Source: Methyloprofundus sp. (GTDB taxonomy: Bacteria > Pseudomonadota > Gammaproteobacteria > Methylococcales > Methylomonadaceae). Taken from it: DNA of 5,841 nucleotides. Shown piece after piece: positions 1 to 5,701 of the stretch. Within the stretch, counting starts at the first letter, position 1; the number at the start of each line of letters is the position of its first letter. The notes below the pieces were generated by a model. It made no database searches. It saw nothing but the letters and a program-made list of their open reading frames with translations, and was not told the DNA's origin. The translations under genes and the position numbers were made by a program. The stretch is from assembly GCA_030636485.1 (NCBI GenBank), contig DAOVWV010000120.1, forward strand, positions 1-5,841. Direction: 5' to 3'.

Positions 1-324
1 CCCTTAATTCAGTCAGGCGTTGACGTGGATTTACCCCAGGCAGAGGCTAAGTCAGTCGATCAGGATGATATGCCTACTCCGGTTATTATCACGATTACCC
101 AGAGTGGTGAATATTATATTGATTTAGCCAATGGTGAAGAGGAAGAGCCAGTGTCGGCACAGGAATTATTGTTGCTTACTGCGGCTGTACGTAAGAACAA
201 GCCAGGTACGCAGGTGTATATTCGTGGTGATAAACAGGTAGAGTACGGTAAGGTTGTGACGGTGATGGGAGCCCTGAAAAATGCAGGTGTGCCCAATGTT
301 GGGCTGATGACAGAAAATTTCTGA
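1..324 (+). CDS. tolR: TolR, 3' part of the gene (5' end outside the window)
   Basis: TolR is an inner-membrane protein of the TolQ-TolR proton channel that energises TolA. Reading frame 1 is open from the first base to TGA at 322-324, giving 107 residues. The transmembrane segment with the proton-binding aspartate lies upstream of the window. What is visible is the periplasmic domain: VDLPQAEAKSV near the start matches the conserved segment after the TolR/ExbD linker, and the end shows YIRGDKQVEYGKVVTVMG followed by AGVPNVGLMT, the family's C-terminal signature. The GTG at 25 is an internal valine codon, not a start, because homology continues upstream of it. The stop is 2 nt from the tolA start, so the two are co-transcribed and probably translationally coupled. 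ExbD is the main alternative, but the adjacent tolA and tolB decide for TolR. Confidence 0.95.
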   Translation, partial: PLIQSGVDVDLPQAEAKSVDQDDMPTPVIITITQSGEYYIDLANGEEEEPVSAQELLLLTAAVRKNKPGTQVYIRGDKQVEYGKVVTVMGALKNAGVPNVGLMTENF

Positions 325-326
325 AT

Positions 327-1259
327 ATGCATAAATATGTTCTTTCATTTATTCTGGCATTGGCGTTGCACATGGCTATTATGGCGCTGTTTGTTATTAA
401 TAATTTAGGCGATGACCCTGTTAAAGTTGAAGCTAAGAAAACAGCGGAAATTATTTCTGCAAGCATTTTAGATGAAACGCTGGTTGAAGCAAAGGCTGAA
501 GAATTGCGTCAGCAGCAAGCAGATAAAAGGCGGGTGCGACAACAGCAAAAAGATGGCTTGGCCAGGGAGTTAAAGCAAGAAAAGAAACGCCTGGAATTAG
601 CTAAAAATAAGCGACTAGAGGAAGAGCGGCAGGCAAAAAAACAGAGTAGGCTGCGTAAGGAAGCGGCTCAGCAAGAACAAAAAAAACTACAGCTTATTCA
701 GCAGAAAGTTGCTTTAGAAAAGAAAAAACAGCAACAACAAAAGCAAAAACGGCTTGCTGAGGAAAAACAGCGGGCATTGGAAAAAAAGCAAAAAGCTGAG
801 GTGGAAGAAAAGCGTAAAAAAGAGGCGGCTAAAAAGGAATTGGCACGTAAAGAAGCTGAGAAGCAGAAAAAAATAGCGGCTGAAAAACAACAACGCGAGC
901 AACAGGAAAAACTGAAAGCCGCAGCAGCGAAGCAAGCTGAAGCTAATAGAATCCGTGCGGAGAATGCTAAAATTGCCAATAAAGCAGCGGCGGATGCTAA
1001 AGCATTAATTAAACGTAAAGTGACACAAAACTGGAATCAACCCAGTACAGTGGCGAATAAGCTATCATGTAAAATTAAAGTGACGCTTATTCCCACTGGC
1101 GATGTGATGTCCGTGACTGTGCTTAAAAGCAGTGGTAATCCGCTATTTGATGCCTCTGTAGAGCGAGCGGTACATAAAGCATCGCCATTGCCTGTCCCCA
1201 AGGATCCACAAGTGTTTAAACAATTTAGACATTTTAGCTTTGTATTTGCACCAGGTTAG
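327..1259 (+). CDS. tolA: TolA, periplasm-spanning energy transducer of the Tol-Pal system
   Basis: TolA connects the TolQR motor in the inner membrane to TolB and Pal at the outer membrane. The 310-residue product shows the three expected domains. Residues 5-24 form one membrane segment after only four cytoplasmic residues. Residues about 52-228 are a long charged helix very rich in K, Q, E, A and R. Residues about 229-310 are the TonB-like C-terminal domain (SCKIKVTLIPTGDV, then SGNPLFDASVERAV and ASPLPVPKDP). It is shorter than E. coli TolA (421 aa), mostly in the helix. C248 is the only cysteine, so the disulfide known in E. coli domain III cannot form. His15 matches the conserved membrane histidine, but the residue four before it is Ala11 rather than Ser. 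The ATG lies 2 nt after the tolR stop with no good Shine-Dalgarno sequence, which suggests translational coupling. No ATG, GTG or TTG lies in frame just upstream. Confidence 0.95.
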   Translation: MHKYVLSFILALALHMAIMALFVINNLGDDPVKVEAKKTAEIISASILDETLVEAKAEELRQQQADKRRVRQQQKDGLARELKQEKKRLELAKNKRLEEERQAKKQSRLRKEAAQQEQKKLQLIQQKVALEKKKQQQQKQKRLAEEKQRALEKKQKAEVEEKRKKEAAKKELARKEAEKQKKIAAEKQQREQQEKLKAAAAKQAEANRIRAENAKIANKAAADAKALIKRKVTQNWNQPSTVANKLSCKIKVTLIPTGDVMSVTVLKSSGNPLFDASVERAVHKASPLPVPKDPQVFKQFRHFSFVFAPG

Positions 1260-1318
1260 AGGCACATCAGCGAATAGCTCACAGTAATGACTTGGAAAGT
1301 CTATTTGAATCTGGTGCA
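1247..1318 (+). other. Predicted RNA stem overlapping the tolA stop codon
   Basis: TGCACCAGGTT (1247-1257) pairs with AATCTGGTGCA (1308-1318), giving 11 consecutive pairs with one G-U. The enclosed region has its own hairpin, GACTT (1289-1293) with AAGTC (1297-1301) and a GGA loop, extended by AAT/ATT after one bulged base. The left arm includes the last tolA codons and the first base of the stop codon. No T-run follows, so it is not a standard intrinsic terminator. It may protect the tolR-tolA transcript end or partly separate tolA from sodC. Found by eye; no folding energy was computed. Confidence 0.4.
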
Positions 1319-1332
1319 TGGAAATTTAATAT
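1305..1332 (+). promoter_or_regulatory. Weak sigma-70-like promoter candidate for sodC
   Basis: TTGAAT at 1305-1310 and TAATAT at 1327-1332 are separated by 16 nt. Each hexamer matches the sigma-70 consensus at four of six positions, in very AT-rich DNA where such matches arise by chance. TAATAT lies inside the 12-bp palindrome TTTAATATTAAA (1325-1336). A transcript from here would have a leader of roughly 95 nt before the sodC start. Low confidence. Confidence 0.2.
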
Positions 1333-1379
1333 TAAAAATCAAGGAGATTGTATAGCATACGAAGTATAGAAAAGGAATG

Positions 1380-1393
1380 ACCTGAATTCAGGT
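1380..1393. promoter_or_regulatory. 14-bp perfect palindrome upstream of sodC, possible operator
   Basis: ACCTGAATTCAGGT reads identically on both strands and ends 40 nt before the sodC start codon. It is the most GC-containing patch in an otherwise AT-rich spacer, which fits a binding site for a dimeric regulator. The ACCT/AGGT ends recall MerR-family sites such as SoxR and CueR, but those are about 18-20 bp and lie between spaced -35 and -10 elements, which I do not see here. The regulator is unknown. Confidence 0.35.
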
Positions 1394-1433
1394 AATAAAA
1401 TAATAAAAGTTAAAAAAATTTAGAGGAAGATAA

Positions 1434-1997
1434 GTGAAAATCAAAAAAAATATAGCTGGACTACTACTTGTGGCTAGCAGTTGCTTAGCATCTAGTGTGT
1501 ATGCAGATGAGCCTAAAAAAGGAGGCGCACTGATTTACCTTTGTGGAGAAGAAAATACCACGCCTATCGGGACAGCGACATTGGTAGAGCATTCATCTGA
1601 TGAAGGGATTAAGCAAGTTGATGTAAATATTACGATTACTTCAGGATTAACGGTAGGAAAGCACGGTGTTCATATTCACGAGGCAGCAGTATGTACACCT
1701 TGTGGAGATGCACAAGGGCATTTTGACCCAGGTCCTGAAAGTAACACTAATCCTGATGGTAATCACCCGTTTCATTCAGGTGATTTGAATAATATCAATA
1801 TTGATAAAAATGGCATTGGAGTTTTACAAACAACAACGAGCCGGGTGACATTATCGCCGAGTCCTTTGAGTATTTTTGATGAAAATGGCAGTGCTTTCAT
1901 TATCCATACTGGAGAAGACAGTTATTGTCCAGAGGGTGTGGTGAAAGGATGTGCCGGAGGATCAAGGGACGCTTGCGGGATTATTTACCCTCTTTAA
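1434..1997 (+). CDS. sodC: Periplasmic Cu/Zn superoxide dismutase, atypical zinc site
   Basis: This enzyme converts superoxide to oxygen and hydrogen peroxide, normally in the periplasm. The 187-residue product starts with a signal peptide, likely cut after VYA at residue 24. Recognisable parts are HIHE with copper ligands H80 and H82; GHFDP with bridging H96; HSGDL with zinc ligands H114 and D117; IIHTGED with copper ligand H158 and linking D162; and the C-terminal SRDACGII with the electrostatic R178 and C181, which should pair with C87. The usual second zinc histidine, expected 8-9 residues after H96, is N104/T105, while an extra H111 lies close by. Four more cysteines (37, 90, 165, 173) are unusual. 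The GTG start is fixed by an in-frame TAA directly upstream (1431-1433), and GAGGA (1423-1427) is a good ribosome site. Its place between tolA and tolB is atypical. Confidence 0.92.
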   Translation: MKIKKNIAGLLLVASSCLASSVYADEPKKGGALIYLCGEENTTPIGTATLVEHSSDEGIKQVDVNITITSGLTVGKHGVHIHEAAVCTPCGDAQGHFDPGPESNTNPDGNHPFHSGDLNNINIDKNGIGVLQTTTSRVTLSPSPLSIFDENGSAFIIHTGEDSYCPEGVVKGCAGGSRDACGIIYPL

Positions 1998-2069
1998 AAA
2001 AGCAGGTTTGTTTCATTTATAATATAGCCGACAGGGTTTGAATGTGTGAATGAAATGAGGTAATGAGTT

Positions 2070-2112
2070 GGAGCCATTGCTTTGTCTGTCAATAGACGAG
2101 GTCGGTGGCTTC
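2070..2112 (+). other. Long imperfect hairpin between sodC and tolB
   Basis: Bases 2070-2080 and 2081-2087 pair with 2101-2112 and 2094-2100 to give 18 base pairs with one bulged T (2102) and a six-base loop (GTCAAT). Five of the pairs are G-U, all formed in the + strand RNA; the opposite strand would have A-C mismatches at those positions. This favours a structure acting in RNA read in the direction of the genes. No T-run follows, so it is a poor intrinsic terminator. It could be a 3' stabilising or processing element of the sodC mRNA, or part of a structured leader of tolB. Paired by hand. Confidence 0.45.
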
Positions 2113-2126
2113 ACTTGTAGGCTGTG

Positions 2127-2174
2127 GATAGGGAAAATATTCAGCTTTACGGTGTGCATTAGCAAGTCCTATCG
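2127..2174. repeat. Inverted repeat, possible diverged copy of the right-end repeat
   Basis: GATAGG (2127-2132) faces CCTATC (2168-2173) across 35 nt. The right side carries GGTGTGC (2151-2157) and GTCCTATCG (2166-2174). Both words also occur, directly joined, at 5743-5758 in the hairpin repeat after queE; here 8 nt separate them. The shared layout (ATAGG on the left, CCTATCG on the right) suggests two members of one dispersed family, with this one degraded. The matches are short and could be chance. Confidence 0.3.
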
Positions 2175-2177
2175 GCG

Positions 2178-2200
2178 TTATACTTCGCGTGGAGTATAAT
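2178..2200 (+). promoter_or_regulatory. TATAAT within an inverted repeat, candidate tolB promoter
   Basis: TATAAT at 2195-2200 is a perfect sigma-70 -10 hexamer, 68 nt before the tolB start codon. It forms most of the right arm of a 7-bp perfect inverted repeat, TTATACT (2178-2184) and AGTATAA (2193-2199), with an eight-base gap. The region 16-18 nt upstream (around 2171-2178) has no TTGACA-like element, so an activator might be needed, or the match may be chance. A separate tolB promoter makes sense because sodC and 271 nt of spacer divide tolB from tolA. Confidence 0.3.
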
Positions 2201-2268
2201 GGCAGGTAAAAGACTGCTCGCCCTACATTTTGTTCCTAGCAATTAACCGTCTATTGAATGAGTAACAC

Positions 2269-3573
2269 GTGATTAAATTAACCAAAACACTCTCTTTATT
2301 TTTATTATGTTTAAATGTCGTTGCGTATAGCCATTTTTTACGCGCCGAATTAACCATAGAGATCACTGAAGGTGTACAAAGTGCACATAATATAGCAGTT
2401 GTTCCTTTTGCGATGCCTCAGGGAGAGCAATTAAGCACTGATATTGCGCAAGTCATTGCGGATGATCTCGCAGGGAGTGGTTATTTTAAGCTGCTTTCCC
2501 GGGATGAAATGTTGACGCTACCCACACGGCCAGCACATGTTAAATTTCGTAATTGGGCGGCAACAGGGCAGGATTATCTGGTGATTGGTTTTATCACTAA
2601 AGATAATAATCTTTATCATGTGCAAATGAGTTTATTTGATGTTTATAAAAAAGAACAATTAAAAGGATTAAGGCTGACTGTCGAAGCAGCGTCATTACGT
2701 ATGGCAGCTCACCATTTAAGTGATGCCATTTATAAGGAATTAACGGGGAGTGTTGGTGTCTTTACCTCACGCATTGCCTATGTCACCAGTGAAATAGAGA
2801 ATAACAAGCAGCAATATCATTTGAATATTGCTGATTATGATGGTGCAAACAGGGTCTCCATGGCACAGTCAAAAGAACCCATTATGTCACCTGCCTGGTC
2901 ACCGAAAGGGGATAAAATTGCTTATGTTTCTTTTGAAAACAAGGTCTCAGAAATTTTTATCCAGACTTTAAGCACTGGGCAGAGAAAAAGTATTGCCAAA
3001 TATAAGGGAATTAATGGCTCACCTGCCTGGTCTCCTGATGGAAAACAGCTTGCGCTTACCTTATCAAAAGATGGAAATGCGGATATTTATATTTTAACCT
3101 TGGCAAATTTGTCGATCAGAAAATTAACCCGATCTTTGGCAATTGATACTGAGGCTGCCTGGTCGCCTGATGGTAAAAAAATACTGTTTACCTCTGACCG
3201 TGGGAGACTTCCCCAGCTTTATATGATGGCGAGTGATGGTCAAGGGCGTGCAGAGCGTATTACTTTTGAAGGGGATTATAATGCCCGGGGGAGCTTTTCC
3301 GCAGATGGCAAGACCATCGTGATGGTACGGGGGCACCAGGGAAATTATCGTATTGCTGCGCTGGATTTGGCATCACGCTCCAGCCGTGTATTGAGTGAAG
3401 GCCCTTTAGATGAATCACCGAGTTTTGCACCGAATGGGCAAGCGGTCATATATGCGCGACATAAAGCGAATAAGGAAATCTTATCCACAGTGACACTGGA
3501 CGGTTTGACCAAGAAGGATATACGGCATACTGTGGGGACTGTCAGAGAGCCAGCATGGTCTCCGCGTAAATAA
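2269..3573 (+). CDS. tolB: TolB, periplasmic beta-propeller of the Tol-Pal system
   Basis: TolB is a soluble periplasmic protein that binds Pal through its propeller and TolA through its N-terminus. The 434 residues match the usual length (E. coli 430). A signal peptide covers residues 1-26 (cleavage after FLRA), and the mature protein begins ELTIEITEG, in the position of the TolA-binding segment. Residues to about 160 form the N-terminal domain (IAVVPF, ADDLAGSGYF). Propeller blades follow, marked by SPAWSPKGDKIAY (207), SPAWSPDGK (251), AAWSPDGKKILF (296), SFSADGKTI (342), SPSFAPNGQ (383) and the closing PAWSP (428), spaced 43-45 residues apart. The GTG start is the first possible one after an in-frame TAA at 2263-2265, and it is needed to include the signal peptide. 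The ribosome site is weak. The distance from tolA and the inserted sodC suggest its own promoter. Confidence 0.97.
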   Translation: MIKLTKTLSLFLLCLNVVAYSHFLRAELTIEITEGVQSAHNIAVVPFAMPQGEQLSTDIAQVIADDLAGSGYFKLLSRDEMLTLPTRPAHVKFRNWAATGQDYLVIGFITKDNNLYHVQMSLFDVYKKEQLKGLRLTVEAASLRMAAHHLSDAIYKELTGSVGVFTSRIAYVTSEIENNKQQYHLNIADYDGANRVSMAQSKEPIMSPAWSPKGDKIAYVSFENKVSEIFIQTLSTGQRKSIAKYKGINGSPAWSPDGKQLALTLSKDGNADIYILTLANLSIRKLTRSLAIDTEAAWSPDGKKILFTSDRGRLPQLYMMASDGQGRAERITFEGDYNARGSFSADGKTIVMVRGHQGNYRIAALDLASRSSRVLSEGPLDESPSFAPNGQAVIYARHKANKEILSTVTLDGLTKKDIRHTVGTVREPAWSPRK

Positions 3574-3597
3574 GTCAAAATATTGGAGGAACGGTTT

Positions 3598-3666
3598 TTG
3601 CCTATCCGTGTAAAGCTTCACTATTTAAAAAATGATGCTCAGATATTTTTAATTAAGGGTTTATAA
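3598..3666 (+). CDS. Possible 22-codon leader ORF before pal
   Basis: A strong Shine-Dalgarno sequence, GGAGG at 3585-3589, lies just after the tolB stop and 80 nt before the pal start, too far away to serve pal. Eight bases after it, TTG at 3598 opens a 22-codon frame that ends with TAA at 3664-3666, two bases before the pal ATG. The predicted peptide is basic and hydrophobic, beginning MPIRVKLHYL. It is in a different frame from pal. Translation of it would bring ribosomes to the pal start and could couple pal to this leader. No family is recognised, and short ORFs of this size occur by chance, so only the placement and the otherwise unused ribosome site support it. Confidence 0.3.
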   Translation: MPIRVKLHYLKNDAQIFLIKGL

Positions 3667-3668
3667 AT

Positions 3669-4256
3669 ATGAAAATTAATTCAATAGTCATGTCTCTTCT
3701 TTTTATGGCATTTATGCTATCCGGCTGTGCCGGAGACGAAGAAAAGAATGATTTCTTAGATGATACAGCGGCAAGTACCATTGATGGTGCTGTCGTCAGT
3801 ACGGTTGATGGTAATACGATCACTTATAATGAGGATGGAACGCGCATCAATGATGGTACTATCATGGGGCTGACTGCAATTGAAGCGTTAATGCTGACGA
3901 CAGAATTCACTGATCCGGCCAGTCCGTTATCAAAGCGGGTCATTTATTTTGAATATGATAGTAGCCAGGTTCTAAGTGAGTTTTATCCGGTCATCGAAGC
4001 ACACGCGCATTATTTAATGACTCATCCTAATCAGAGGGTTGTGCTGCAAGGCCATTCTGATGAGCGTGGCACGCGTGAATATAATATTGCGCTTGCTGAA
4101 CAGCGTGCCAAGTCGGTGTTTAAGATGATGCAATTGATTGGAGTGATGAGTAACCAGGTTGATATTGTCAGTTATGGGGAAGAAAAACCCGTGGCTATGG
4201 GGGCTAATGAAGACTCTTTAGCGCTGAATCGCCGTGTAGAAATTGTGTATCAATAA
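3669..4256 (+). CDS. pal: Pal, peptidoglycan-associated outer-membrane lipoprotein
   Basis: Pal anchors the outer membrane to peptidoglycan and alternates between TolB and the cell wall during division. The 195 residues begin with a lipoprotein signal ending in the lipobox LSGC, so C20 is the lipidated residue; Ala at +2 allows sorting to the outer membrane. Residues 21 to about 85 are an acidic, flexible linker, and residues 86-195 are an OmpA-type domain: VIYFEYDSSQV at 91, GHSDERGTREYN from 128, NIALAEQR at 139-146, VSYGEEKP at 167, and ALNRRVEIVY at the end. D131 and R146 are in the positions of the residues that hold diaminopimelate in known Pal structures. AAGGG at 3655-3659 is a reasonable ribosome site 9 nt from the ATG. 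The stop overlaps the cpoB start by one base. Confidence 0.97.
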   Translation: MKINSIVMSLLFMAFMLSGCAGDEEKNDFLDDTAASTIDGAVVSTVDGNTITYNEDGTRINDGTIMGLTAIEALMLTTEFTDPASPLSKRVIYFEYDSSQVLSEFYPVIEAHAHYLMTHPNQRVVLQGHSDERGTREYNIALAEQRAKSVFKMMQLIGVMSNQVDIVSYGEEKPVAMGANEDSLALNRRVEIVYQ

Positions 4257-5002
4257 TGAAAAAGATATTGCTAATAACAGGGCTATGTGTCCAAAGTGTC
4301 GCTTATGCGGAACCTAAGGCCTTACCCCCGATCATTAATCATTCAAGCTATGCTAATGGAGCGCCTTATATAGGCAATGCGGCTTCTAGTAAGCCTATGT
4401 TGGAAATGTTGGGGCGCGTAGAAAGATTACAGCAGGAAATTCAGCAATTACGTGGATTGCTAGAAGAGCAGGCATATGAAATCAATAATTTAAAAAAGCG
4501 TCAGAAAAATAGTTATTTAGATATTGATCAGCGCTTACAACAACTGGAAAAGGAGCGCGGTATTGTGGGTGAAGTCACTGAGTATCATGACTTAGCAGCA
4601 CCTATGCAGGCATCTCAATCAAACGTTGCAGAAAAGGCGGCTTTTGATAAGGCTTTTGCCAGTGTAAGAAGCAGTGATTACCCACAGGCGATTAAATTAT
4701 TTAAGCAGTTCCTGCAAGACTATCCCGCAGGTGAATACAGTGACAATGCAACTTTCTGGTTAGCGTCTACGTATAAAGTTGTCAATGATTTAGCTAAGGC
4801 AAAGCCTGCTTTTCAACGGGTATATACACAGTTCCCAGACAGTGAAAAGGCGGGATTGGCGATGATGAAGCTCGCTGATATTTATGCTGAAGAGAATGAG
4901 CTGCAAAAAGCAAAACAATTATATCGGCAAATTGGCAGTCAATATGCTGAAACAAGTTCTGCGCATAGGGCGGCGGAAAAATTACAGAGTATAGGTTTGT
5001 AA
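4256..5002 (+). CDS. cpoB: CpoB (YbgF), periplasmic TPR protein coordinating Tol-Pal and PBP1B
   Basis: In E. coli CpoB binds TolA and the PBP1B-LpoB synthase and helps couple outer-membrane constriction to septal wall synthesis. The 248-residue product has a short signal peptide (cleavage after AYA, residue 18), a proline- and asparagine-containing stretch, a coiled coil at about 49-100 rich in Q, L, E and R (GRVERLQQEIQQLRGLLEEQ begins it) that would form the trimerising region, a linker, and three TPR-like repeats at about 127-160, 164-197 and 201-234 (YPQAIKLFKQFLQDYP, AKPAFQRVYTQFPDSE, LQKAKQLYRQI). This is the family's normal order and length. ATG at 4256 overlaps the pal TAA as TAATG, a classic arrangement for translational coupling, so both proteins are probably made from one transcript. 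Confidence 0.95.
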   Translation: MKKILLITGLCVQSVAYAEPKALPPIINHSSYANGAPYIGNAASSKPMLEMLGRVERLQQEIQQLRGLLEEQAYEINNLKKRQKNSYLDIDQRLQQLEKERGIVGEVTEYHDLAAPMQASQSNVAEKAAFDKAFASVRSSDYPQAIKLFKQFLQDYPAGEYSDNATFWLASTYKVVNDLAKAKPAFQRVYTQFPDSEKAGLAMMKLADIYAEENELQKAKQLYRQIGSQYAETSSAHRAAEKLQSIGL

Positions 5003-5007
5003 CACGA

Positions 5008-5655
5008 GTGAAAAGTAATGAATTACGGATTAGTGAAATTTTTTATTCCCTACAGGGCGAGTCGAGAACAGTAGGGTTACCTACCGTTTTTATTCGTTTA
5101 ACAGGGTGTCCTTTACGCTGTCAATACTGTGATACCAGTTATGCTTTTACTGGGGGAGAAAACGATAGTATTGCGCATATTATTGAGCAGGTAGCGCAAT
5201 ATAAAACGCATTATGTGACTGTGACGGGAGGAGAACCTTTGGCGCAGCCAGCCTGTCTGGACTTACTTGAGCAGTTGCTAGATAAGGGATATAGTGTTTC
5301 TCTGGAAACCAGTGGGGCAATTGATATATCAAAGGTAGCGCCTGGTGTCGTCAAGGTGATGGATTTAAAAACACCGGCTTCAGCGGAAGAGTCGCGTAAT
5401 CTGTATACAAACCTGCAATACCTCAACAGCGAGGATCAATTAAAATTTGTGATATGTAATGCGCAAGACTATGCGTGGTCTAAAGAAAAAATATTACAAT
5501 ATCAGCTAGATAAGAAATGTGAGCTGTTGTTCTCGCCTGCAATGGGTGAGCAAGACCCAACAGAGCTGGCTGAGTGGATTCTGGCTGATCAATTGCCGGT
5601 GCGGTTTCAAGTGCAACTACATAAAATTCTGTGGGGGGATATAGCGGGTAAGTAG
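5008..5655 (+). CDS. queE: QueE, 7-carboxy-7-deazaguanine synthase (radical SAM)
   Basis: QueE converts 6-carboxy-5,6,7,8-tetrahydropterin to 7-carboxy-7-deazaguanine, the step that forms the deazapurine core of preQ0 and then queuosine in tRNA. The 215 residues are close to the usual length. The radical SAM cluster motif CPLRCQYC holds the three cysteines C34, C38 and C41 in the CX3CX2C spacing. SLQGES (14-19) is the family's N-terminal signature, TGGEP (73-77) is the SAM-binding motif, LETSG (99-103) lies in the next strand, and QLHKILWGD (203-211) closes the domain. GTG at 5008 starts 5 nt after the cpoB stop with only a weak ribosome site; no in-frame ATG occurs until residue 118, so this start is favoured. 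queE often follows cpoB in Gammaproteobacteria. queC is not visible in the remaining 186 nt. Confidence 0.94.
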   Translation: MKSNELRISEIFYSLQGESRTVGLPTVFIRLTGCPLRCQYCDTSYAFTGGENDSIAHIIEQVAQYKTHYVTVTGGEPLAQPACLDLLEQLLDKGYSVSLETSGAIDISKVAPGVVKVMDLKTPASAEESRNLYTNLQYLNSEDQLKFVICNAQDYAWSKEKILQYQLDKKCELLFSPAMGEQDPTELAEWILADQLPVRFQVQLHKILWGDIAGK

Positions 5656-5701
5656 GGAGAGTTGCTAGTATTAAGAGGCGTAGTAGATTAAGGTTCGCAG
5701 G

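Noticed and set aside
782..788. A AAA AAG heptamer in the tolA frame, identical to the dnaX frameshift site
   Set aside because: Expected in a lysine-rich helix. I saw no strong upstream Shine-Dalgarno at the right distance or clear downstream stem, and no sensible shifted product.
698..979. Long open frames on the - strand opposite tolA, rich in Phe, Ser, Cys and Leu
   Set aside because: They mirror the Lys/Glu/Gln/Ala-rich helix of TolA in the antisense frame; composition is low-complexity and no ribosome site or family is visible.
1351..1368. TATAGCATACGAAGTATA resembles part of the loxP spacer and arm
   Set aside because: Only short pieces match, the 13-bp arms of loxP are absent, and no recombinase gene is present.
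1341..1380. AAGGAG followed by a TTG-started 10-codon frame before sodC
   Set aside because: The gap between the ribosome site and TTG is about 1 nt, too short, and the frame is too small to support.
1260..1433. Possible tRNA in the tolA-sodC spacer because of its nested stems
   Set aside because: No GGTTCGAATCC-like T arm, no D arm or anticodon arm of proper size on either strand.
1998..2060. Intrinsic terminator for sodC
   Set aside because: TTTCATT/AATGAAA (2011-2017 and 2049-2055) is an AT-rich stem with a 31-nt loop and no following T-run.
5656..5691. GGAGA followed by a TTG-started 9-codon frame after queE
   Set aside because: The peptide is too short and overlaps nothing conserved; spacing of 1 nt is too short for initiation.
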